Source: an uncultured Bacteroidales bacterium (lineage in GTDB: Bacteria > Bacteroidota > Bacteroidia > Bacteroidales > UBA932). Taken from it: DNA of 7,246 bases. The notes below the pieces were generated by a model, which made no database searches, had not been told where the DNA came from, and saw only the letters and a list, made by a program, of their open reading frames with translations. Location: NCBI GenBank assembly GCA_946627685.1, contig CAMOVV010000055.1, positions 1-7,246 of the forward strand. Direction: 5' to 3'. Position numbers and translations under genes: made by a program. This document shows positions 6,218 through 7,246 of the stretch, piece by piece (within the stretch, counting starts at the first letter, position 1; each line of letters opens with the position of its first letter).

Positions 6218-7246
6218 TTACCCCAGCAGACTGTGAATGGCGAGGCCTGAGCGGAGCTTGGGCTCGAACCAGGTCGTCTTGGGAGGCATAATGTTGCCGC
6301 TGTCGGCGATGTCGATGAGCTGGCGCATGGAGACGGGATAGAGGGCGAAAGCCACCTTCATCTCCCCGCTGTCCACCCTTCGGGAAAGCTCCTGAAGGCC
6401 GCGGATGCCGCCGACGAAATCAATCCTCTTGTCCGTACGCAGGTCCTTGATTCCGAGGATGCGGTCGAGGACGAGGTTGGAAAGAATCGTCACGTCCAGC
6501 ACCCCGATGGGGTCGGAGTCGTCGTAGCGGCCGGGCTTCGCCGTGAGGCTGTACCATTTTCCGCCAAGATACATGGAGAAATTGTGAAGGCCGGAAGGGG
6601 CGAGGGGGCCGGAGAGGCAATCGCAGGCGGGAGCCACATCGAAATCTGCCTCGAGGGCCTTCAAGAAGCCTTCTTCCGTGAGTCCGCCAAGGTCCCTGAC
6701 CACGCGGTTGTAGTCAAGAATCTTGAGCTGGCTCTCGGGGAAGCAGACCGCCATGAACCAGTTGTACTCCTCCTGTCCGGTGTGGCCCGGATTGGCAGCC
6801 CTCCTCTCCGCGCCTACCCTTGCGGCGGCAGCAGTACGATGGTGGCCGTCAGCCACATAGAAGGCATCGACCTCGGAGGTGAAAATCTCCGTAATCCTGC
6901 CGATGACCGCCGGGTCGGAAATCACCCAGAACTTGTGGCCGAAGCCGTTTTCATCGGTAAAATCGTACTCGGGAGCTCCGGAAGCCGCCTTGGCCACGAT
7001 GCCGCTCAGCTCGTCATTGTCCCTGTAGGCGAAGAAAACCGGCTCGATGTTGGCGTTCTGGATGCGCACATGTATCATGCGGTCGTCTTCCTTGTCCTTT
7101 CGGGTGAGCTCGTGCTTTTTGATTTTCCCCTCGGCGTAGTCGTCCGTGTGGGCGCAGAGGACAAGGCCGTACTGGGTCCTGTCCCCCATCGTCTGGGCAT
7201 AGACATAGTAGCAGGGGGCGGGGTCCTGCACCAGCCAGCCCTTCCG
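6218..7246 (-). CDS. DUF1015 family protein, 5' end outside the window
   Basis: The 342 visible codons are open to the right edge (RKGWLVQDPAPCYYVYAQTM at the start), so the gene begins beyond the window. Family members are usually a little over 400 aa, so some 70-90 N-terminal residues are missing. A GTG at 7231 is in frame but lies inside a conserved stretch and is not the start. Typical family blocks are visible: CYYVYAQTMGDRTQYGLVL, KKHELTRKDKEDDR (43-56 of the fragment), the hallmark DGHHRTAAAA (133-142) and, near the end, FVGGIRGLQEL, LYPVSMRQLIDIAD, then MPPKTTWFEPKLRSGL. The biochemical role is not established. In Bacteroides relatives this gene is, from memory, found beside serC and serA. 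Its DGHHR motif resembles that of ParB-fold serine kinases such as SerK and SbnI, suggesting but not proving a link to phosphoserine. No signal peptide or membrane segment is visible in the fragment. Confidence 0.9.
   Translation of the reverse strand, partial: RKGWLVQDPAPCYYVYAQTMGDRTQYGLVLCAHTDDYAEGKIKKHELTRKDKEDDRMIHVRIQNANIEPVFFAYRDNDELSGIVAKAASGAPEYDFTDENGFGHKFWVISDPAVIGRITEIFTSEVDAFYVADGHHRTAAAARVGAERRAANPGHTGQEEYNWFMAVCFPESQLKILDYNRVVRDLGGLTEEGFLKALEADFDVAPACDCLSGPLAPSGLHNFSMYLGGKWYSLTAKPGRYDDSDPIGVLDVTILSNLVLDRILGIKDLRTDKRIDFVGGIRGLQELSRRVDSGEMKVAFALYPVSMRQLIDIADSGNIMPPKTTWFEPKLRSGLAIHSLLG

Noticed and set aside
6206..6220. TAAAC-GG-GTTTTA between the convergent PHP and DUF1015 genes as a terminator.
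   Set aside because: The possible stem is only about 4 A/T-rich base pairs and overlaps both stop codons. It is too weak to call a terminator.

Overview
This GC-rich window looks like a chromosomal segment from a member of the Bacteroidales or a close Bacteroidota relative. The evidence is a MetRS of the four-cysteine type with a KISTS signature and a C-terminal tRNA-binding domain, an exact TAnnTTTG-type promoter element, start codons mostly without a Shine-Dalgarno, and a DUF1015 protein typical of the group. The assignment rests on recognised protein features and not on a database search.

Layout. From right to left, the minus strand at 5240-1 carries a tightly packed run: a DUF308/HdeD-like membrane protein (4596-5240), DNA primase dnaG (2601-4595), methionyl-tRNA synthetase metG (399-2588) and the 5' part of murB (1-396, running off the left edge). 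Gaps are 0, 12 and 2 bases, so this is almost certainly one transcription unit linking replication priming, translation and peptidoglycan precursor synthesis. A 79-bp AT-rich divergent region (5241-5319) holds the likely promoter. On the plus strand, 5320-6210 encodes a PHP-domain phosphoesterase of the histidinol-phosphatase (HisJ-like) family. It converges, 7 bases apart, on a DUF1015 gene (minus strand, 6218-7246) whose 5' end lies beyond the right edge.

The most unusual element is at the left edge. A 39-bp tandem repeat (four full units plus 12 bp) sits inside the murB reading frame. Because 39 is a multiple of 3 and the frame is free of stops, each unit adds 13 residues (SESEESPAPPVIL). 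The array begins where other MurB proteins have a variable hairpin between the GGGSNLLF region and the VGAG strand. The unit resembles the dispersed GTCATTCTGAGCG/GAAGAATC element seen in many bacterial genomes, so this looks like an intergenic-type repeat expanded inside an essential gene. The adjacent metG carries an insertion of about 45 residues, absent from E. coli MetG, that contains a possible degenerate relative of the same element.

There are no RNA genes, CRISPR arrays, insertion sequences or gene-free stretches over 300 bases. The very long plus-strand open frames opposite metG and dnaG are explained as antisense shadows.
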